From Runella sp. MFBS21 (GTDB lineage Bacteria > Bacteroidota > Bacteroidia > Cytophagales > Spirosomataceae): 64,000 nt of DNA. The position numbers were made by a program, and so were the translations under genes. Below the pieces are notes generated by a model. That model saw only the letters and a program-made list of their open reading frames with translations. It was not told the DNA's origin and ran no database searches. Position 1 is the stretch's first letter. The number at the start of each line of letters is the position of its first letter. This document shows, piece after piece, positions 60,513 to 64,000 of the stretch. Location of the stretch: NCBI RefSeq assembly GCF_029433105.1, contig NZ_JARNTW010000014.1, positions 1 through 64,000 on the forward strand, in the 5' to 3' direction.

Positions 60513-61097
60513 ATGGAACAGCTTGCATTCCAACATCGGCTAACAATAGAGGAGTATTTAGCTTTAGAAAGAGAAACACATACTAAATACGAATATCACA
60601 ACGGGGAAGTTTATGCAATGGCTGGAGGAACGCCTACCCATAGCTTAATCGCTAATAATGTAGGAGCGTCTCTCAATCTTTCGTTGAAAGGAAAGCCTTG
60701 TTTTGCTTACAATAGTGACTTGCGCATTGCTACTTCACGCAATAAATATGTATATCCAGATGTGTCTGTAGTATGTGGTAAAATAGAATCATTTGAAGAA
60801 CTAAAAAATGCCGTTAGTAATCCCGTCCTGATTATAGAGATTTTGTCAGAAGAGACAGAGGCTTACGACCGGGGAGGGAAGTTTATGCGCTATCGAATGA
60901 TTGATTCTTTCAAAGAATATGTTTTGATAGAACAACGTTTTCCTTTGGTGGAAGTCTTTTCTAAAAATGAATGGGATAAATGGGAATTCAGAACATTTAC
61001 TGACCTTGATTCGATTGTAATATTGCGTTCAGTAAATATTGAAATTCGGCTTTCAGACATTTACTATGGGGTGGCTTTTTCGTCATTTGAATTTTAA
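60513..61097 (+). CDS. Uma2-family (DUF820) putative endonuclease
   Basis: The 194-residue product has the Uma2/DUF820 pattern: 'RLTIEEYLALERETHTKYE' near 10, 'YHNGEVYAMAGGTPTHS' near 30, 'SDLRIATSRNKYVYPDVSVVCG' split near residues 70-90, and 'PVLIIEILSEETEAYDRGGKF' split near residues 110-130. The core resembles PD-(D/E)xK nucleases (Asp in 'YPDVSV', Glu-x-Leu in 'IEILSE'). These proteins are common but their role is uncertain. Confidence 0.85.
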   Translation: MEQLAFQHRLTIEEYLALERETHTKYEYHNGEVYAMAGGTPTHSLIANNVGASLNLSLKGKPCFAYNSDLRIATSRNKYVYPDVSVVCGKIESFEELKNAVSNPVLIIEILSEETEAYDRGGKFMRYRMIDSFKEYVLIEQRFPLVEVFSKNEWDKWEFRTFTDLDSIVILRSVNIEIRLSDIYYGVAFSSFEF

Positions 61098-61466
61098 AAA
61101 ATGATAATTCCTCACGACTTAGCAAAATGCTTTAGGCCGTAAGCAATAAGCTTTTATTAAAAAAGGTTTTGAATCCTAAACAGGCCTCCGTTGTGTTTTC
61201 CTAAAAATCTCACAAAAAATGCCTACTGCTTATAGCTTATCGCCTAGGGCTAGGCAGCTACAAAAAGAACAAGTTTCTTCTCTCTTGCTTTTTTGAATTT
61301 TCCTGCTAATTTTGTTTAGCTATATCAGCACCCCGCCAAAGTGCTTAGGAAAAGATCATAAGTGCTACACTTTCAATGGTTTTGATTTAGAAATCTACCC
61401 GTTGATTTTTAAACATTCCTGCTTCATTTTGGTTGGTGAATCAGTGCCTAACCCTAAAAAAACGCA
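61098..61466. other. Non-coding gap with inverted TAAGC-type repeats and a promoter
   Basis: The 369-bp gap has no gene. 61134-61151 (AGGCCGTAAGCAATAAGC) and 61221-61256 (GCCTACTGCTTATAGCTTATCGCC and onward) are inverted copies of a TAAGC-rich sequence, and the second ends in a palindrome GCCTAGGGCTAGGC (61242-61255). A promoter lies at 61285-61314. Confidence 0.55.
61285..61314 (+). promoter_or_regulatory. Promoter for the gene at 61467
   Basis: TTG (61285-61287), a 19-nt spacer and TAATTTTG (61307-61314) match the consensus. The predicted start is near 61321, which leaves an untranslated leader of about 145 nt. Confidence 0.6.
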
Positions 61467-62726
61467 ATGAAAGCTTGGTGTCTTTTCCTATTGATGTGTG
61501 CGATGGTTGGCAAAGTTTCGGCCAATTCGATTTTGATTCCGATGGACGACAAACAGTCTAATCATCTCAAAGCGTATGGCGTGGCGTATTGGGTTTTGAA
61601 AGAAGACCTTGAAGTCGATTGGTTGCTCAATTACCGAGGAGGGAGTTTTATGACCAAATATACTTCCAATATCGAGAGAGAATGCCGCTTACGGGGGGTG
61701 TCTTATGAGGTGATTTCGGATGCTACCGTCAACTCTCTGGTCAAATCAATCACGCATCCTGATGTAAATATGGATGTGGTCAAATTGCAGAAAGCAGCCA
61801 AAATCGTGGTATATAGTCCCATTAAAATAAGCAATGCCACTTTTGAAGACACCGACGCCGTGCTGCTGGTACTGAAATACGCCGAAATTCCCTTCGAAAT
61901 CGTCTATGATGAAGAAATACTAAAAGGAGACTTGGCTAAGTATGACTGGCTTCACCTGCACCACGAAGACTTCACGGGGCAGTTTGGACGCAATCGTCGG
62001 CGTATGACGCTCGACGATATTCAGGCACAAGAAAACATCGCCAAAAAATTTGGTTATAAGAAAGTCTCTCACCTCAAACTCGATGTAGCGCGAACAATCA
62101 AAGGCTTTTGTGCAGGCGGCGGGTATTTGTTTGCGATGTGTTCGGGGGCAGAGTCGTTTGATGTGGCTTTGGCGGCGGAAGGGGTAGATATTGTAGGGTC
62201 GGTTTTTGACGGTGACGGCATCGACCCGCAAGCGCAATCAAAACTAGATTTTAGTAAAACTTTGGCCTTTGAAAACTTTAAATTGGAACTCAACGACGAC
62301 GAATATCGGGGTGGCATGTCGTTTTCGAATATCAACTCGTCGGCAGGGCAAGGGTGGGGCGATGAAGGCTCAGGTTTTTTCTCTCTTTTTGATTTCTCGG
62401 CCAAATGGGACGTAATTCCCGCGATGTTGGTTCAAAATCATACTTCTCAAATTAAGGAGTTTTTTGGGCAAACTACGGCTTTTAATAGAAAAACAGTCAA
62501 ACCAAGTGTATTGGTCATGGGGCAAAGTAAGTCTTCCGACCGTTATATTTACGGAGAAGTGGGACGCGGACAGTTTACTTTCTACGGTGGCCACGACCCA
62601 GAAGGACAACGTGGATTTCATCGGATGCCTACCGATTTGAATCTTCATCCGCATTCACCAGGCTATCGCCTGATTCTTAACAACGTATTGTTTCCGTCGG
62701 CCAAGAAAAAGAAACGGAAAACATAG
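61467..62726 (+). CDS. Exported protein with a class I glutamine-amidotransferase-like fold
   Basis: The 419-residue product has a signal peptide (about 1-19), then 'SILIPMDDKQSNHLKAYGVA' near 20 and 'VDWLLNYRGGSFM' near 50. A GATase1-like segment follows: 'KYDWLHLHHEDFTGQFG' near 155 and 'FCAGGGYLFAMCSGAESFDV' near 213, with a Cys at the elbow-like 'MCSGAE'. Homologues in the order are often labelled 'asparagine synthetase B', which the sequence does not support: there is no N-terminal Cys or ATP-pyrophosphatase motif. Late in the protein, 'YGEVGRGQFTFYGGHDPEGQ' fits a secreted GATase-like hydrolase. Confidence 0.7.
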   Translation: MKAWCLFLLMCAMVGKVSANSILIPMDDKQSNHLKAYGVAYWVLKEDLEVDWLLNYRGGSFMTKYTSNIERECRLRGVSYEVISDATVNSLVKSITHPDVNMDVVKLQKAAKIVVYSPIKISNATFEDTDAVLLVLKYAEIPFEIVYDEEILKGDLAKYDWLHLHHEDFTGQFGRNRRRMTLDDIQAQENIAKKFGYKKVSHLKLDVARTIKGFCAGGGYLFAMCSGAESFDVALAAEGVDIVGSVFDGDGIDPQAQSKLDFSKTLAFENFKLELNDDEYRGGMSFSNINSSAGQGWGDEGSGFFSLFDFSAKWDVIPAMLVQNHTSQIKEFFGQTTAFNRKTVKPSVLVMGQSKSSDRYIYGEVGRGQFTFYGGHDPEGQRGFHRMPTDLNLHPHSPGYRLILNNVLFPSAKKKKRKT

Positions 62727-62743
62727 TACAAGGTTTAAACAAT

Positions 62744-62786
62744 GTACCACGGAGTTACACGGAGCTTGTCACAGAGTAGCACGGAG
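62744..62786 (+). repeat. ACCACGGAGTTACACGGAG repeat, copy 1
   Basis: GTACCACGGAGTTACACGGAG, a short variable link and CACAGAGTAGCACGGAG make up the repeat. It matches the second copy at 62981-63023. Confidence 0.8.
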
Positions 62787-62801
62787 TACTTTTTTGACAT
62801 T

Positions 62802-62956
62802 TGCCCCGTAGGGGCTACAAATTGGTAGGAAAAGGAATTTGTCACCGAGTCAGGCATTACAAAAGCAAGAGTGGTTCATTTGCCCCGTAGGGGCTACATA
62901 TTGGTAGGAAAATGAATACGATAAAAAGTGCTTTGCTCCGTAGGAGCTATACATTC
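62802..62956. repeat. Three REP-like hairpins (right-end cluster)
   Basis: Copies at 62802-62828 and 62881-62907 (TGCCCCGTAGGGGCT followed by ACAWATTGGTAG) match those at 4831-5027. A third at 62934-62956 (TGCTCCGTAGGAGCT) carries a compensated change on both stem arms, so the hairpin is kept. Confidence 0.85.
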
Positions 62957-62980
62957 TCAAAAGGAGATTAAAGTAGTGTT

Positions 62981-63023
62981 GTACCACGGAGTTACACGGA
63001 GTTTCTCACAGAGTAGCACGGAG
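62981..63023 (+). repeat. ACCACGGAGTTACACGGAG repeat, copy 2
   Basis: This is the second copy of the 43-nt repeat at 62744-62786, about 237 bp downstream. A related inverted stretch (TGGCTCTCTGTGTCATTC) starts near 63036. Confidence 0.8.
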
Positions 63024-63052
63024 GGCTAAAACTTCGTGGCTCTCTGTGTCAT

Positions 63053-63859
63053 TCACCGATTTTGCAATGCCTTTTCCGAATCACGCAACAATTTTTGTAA
63101 AGCAGGATCTAAATCAGGGGCATCCATTGGTTGGAAATGACTATCAAGTCGTTGTTTGTTATTGAGATAAAAATTGACGGGATTGAAAGCTCCTCCATCA
63201 TGCCGTACAAACTGACGACAAAGTTTGGCTTTTTCACCTCGTTCTGTCAATTCTTTGATATTGCTCAAATGCGGATAGGGGTTTCTGTCGTTGTTTTTAA
63301 ACAACAAAAATTTTTCATTATCAATCAAAGAAGAAGAAAGAGCAGTGAAACCTCGGTGGTCTTTGCGGAGCGATTGGGTACCTTTCTTGGCTGAGATATA
63401 AATATTAGTGAGTAGAATGGCCATAAATTCTTCAATGGTATGATAATCAAATTGCTGCATGAGCATAGTGCCTCTCTGATAACTCCCACTGATGATTGAA
63501 AAAGCGTGGATTAATTCGTGTAAAAGTACCTCATCGGGACTAGAACCGGGGCCTTTGTTGACCCCATCCATAAAAGAAGGTGCTATCGCCACCCTTATGC
63601 CGCCATTCCAGCCAGGAGTAGTTCGATAATCTTCGGCGCAAGTATTGCCTTGGGTACGAGTGGGCGTGATAAAAATGGGCTTACCTATTTCTCTAATGCC
63701 TTGAATGACGCCGTAACCAGTCCAGTTAAATTTCATGATTTCGAGCAGGGTACTCAATACTTTAGCCTCAAATTGTTTCCAATCAGCATCTGTATTGAAA
63801 ACATGCTCGTCGCCGATAGCTACCTTGATATTTTGGGCGTATTGAAAAGAAGTAATCAT
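63053..63859 (-). CDS. NleD-like zinc metalloprotease (M91) effector candidate
   Basis: The 268-residue product has a zinc-protease site 'SSPDEVLLHELIHAFSIISG' with His114, Glu115 and His118 (HELIH), preceded by a beta-rich 'GGIRVAIAPSFMDG' and followed by a possible third ligand in 'DYHTIEEFMAILLTN' near 137-150. HELIHA with this lead fits the NleD/HopH1 (M91) group, whose enteropathogen members cleave host MAP kinases. There is no signal peptide. The last third is charged and helical. It is about 19 kb from the T6SS core, so a link to that system is only a possibility. Confidence 0.75.
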   Translation of the reverse strand: MITSFQYAQNIKVAIGDEHVFNTDADWKQFEAKVLSTLLEIMKFNWTGYGVIQGIREIGKPIFITPTRTQGNTCAEDYRTTPGWNGGIRVAIAPSFMDGVNKGPGSSPDEVLLHELIHAFSIISGSYQRGTMLMQQFDYHTIEEFMAILLTNIYISAKKGTQSLRKDHRGFTALSSSLIDNEKFLLFKNNDRNPYPHLSNIKELTERGEKAKLCRQFVRHDGGAFNPVNFYLNNKQRLDSHFQPMDAPDLDPALQKLLRDSEKALQNR

Positions 63860-63904
63860 GGGGCAATTTGAAAATTAGATAATTTGAAAATGGTTTAGTT
63901 CAAC

Positions 63905-64000
63905 CTATTTCCAAATCAACCTGTATTCTAAGGTAGGGTGTTTTGTTGAAAAACACTGGGCAAAATGAGCCAACAGCGGCACTGATTGAGTAGAAGGAGG
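63905..64000 (-). CDS. C-terminal end of a gene entering from the right edge
   Basis: An open minus-strand frame runs from the window edge to a stop at 63905-63907 (31 codons plus stop, ending YRLIWK). Composition is plausible for coding but no family can be read from it. Confidence 0.3.
   Translation of the reverse strand, partial: PPSTQSVPLLAHFAQCFSTKHPTLEYRLIWK

Overview
The window looks like a chromosome segment of a Bacteroidota species, most likely from the Cytophagales (Spirosomaceae-like). The evidence is several promoters of the Bacteroidota type (TAnnTTTG at -7), type IX secretion (T9SS) C-terminal sorting domains, a TonB-dependent receptor with a carboxypeptidase-regulatory-like N-terminus, a Porin_10-type porin, few Shine-Dalgarno sites and moderate GC. 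The genus is an inference.

Layout. 1-5030: the edge of a probable IS630-type transposase, an MscS channel, an exported RidA-like protein, a Tat-type FAD oxidoreductase, a CvfB-like RNA-binding protein, an M23 peptidase, and a 110-bp tandem repeat carrying REP-like hairpins. 5050-11291: a signalling cassette with a transmembrane Ser/Thr kinase (minus strand), then divergently an FHA protein, two related single-pass membrane proteins, a second FHA protein and a PP2C phosphatase. 11514-23680: two large exported mosaic proteins with T9SS sorting domains, a lipoprotein, an outer-membrane barrel, and two exported proteins, one with TPRs. 23934-30983: unrecognised and putative effector genes, including a caspase-fold protein and a Cys/His amidase-like protein, around the ClpV ATPase gene. 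31105-44135: the core of a Bacteroidota subtype iii type VI secretion system (T6SSiii): TssB, TssC, PAAR, Hcp, a hydrophobic candidate effector, VgrG, TssE, TssF, TssG, TssN, TssK, two TssO-like proteins and a periplasmic TPR-SUMF1 protein. 44231-64000: mostly household genes (DUF1080 protein, porin, TonB receptor, SMR exporter, dienelactone hydrolase, topoisomerase I, nucleoside transporter, M48 protease, PIN toxin-antitoxin pair, DPP-IV-like peptidase, Uma2 protein), a pesticin/T4-lysozyme-like muramidase, and an NleD-like (M91) metalloprotease at the right end.

Working model. 5-44 kb is one T6SSiii island. TssJ, TssL and TssM are absent, as expected for subtype iii; I could not recognise TssQ or TssR, and the exported proteins at 20596-24761 are candidates. 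The kinase, FHA, PP2C and SUMF1 genes match the parts list of the proteobacterial threonine-phosphorylation pathway (PpkA, Fha1, PppA, TagR), which suggests post-translational control of a T6SSiii. A 12-19-bp intergenic motif around ACCGTTTGATAA recurs upstream of five transcription units in this island and may be its shared operator. The T6SS core genes are recognised by family signature; the effector roles and the regulon are inferences.
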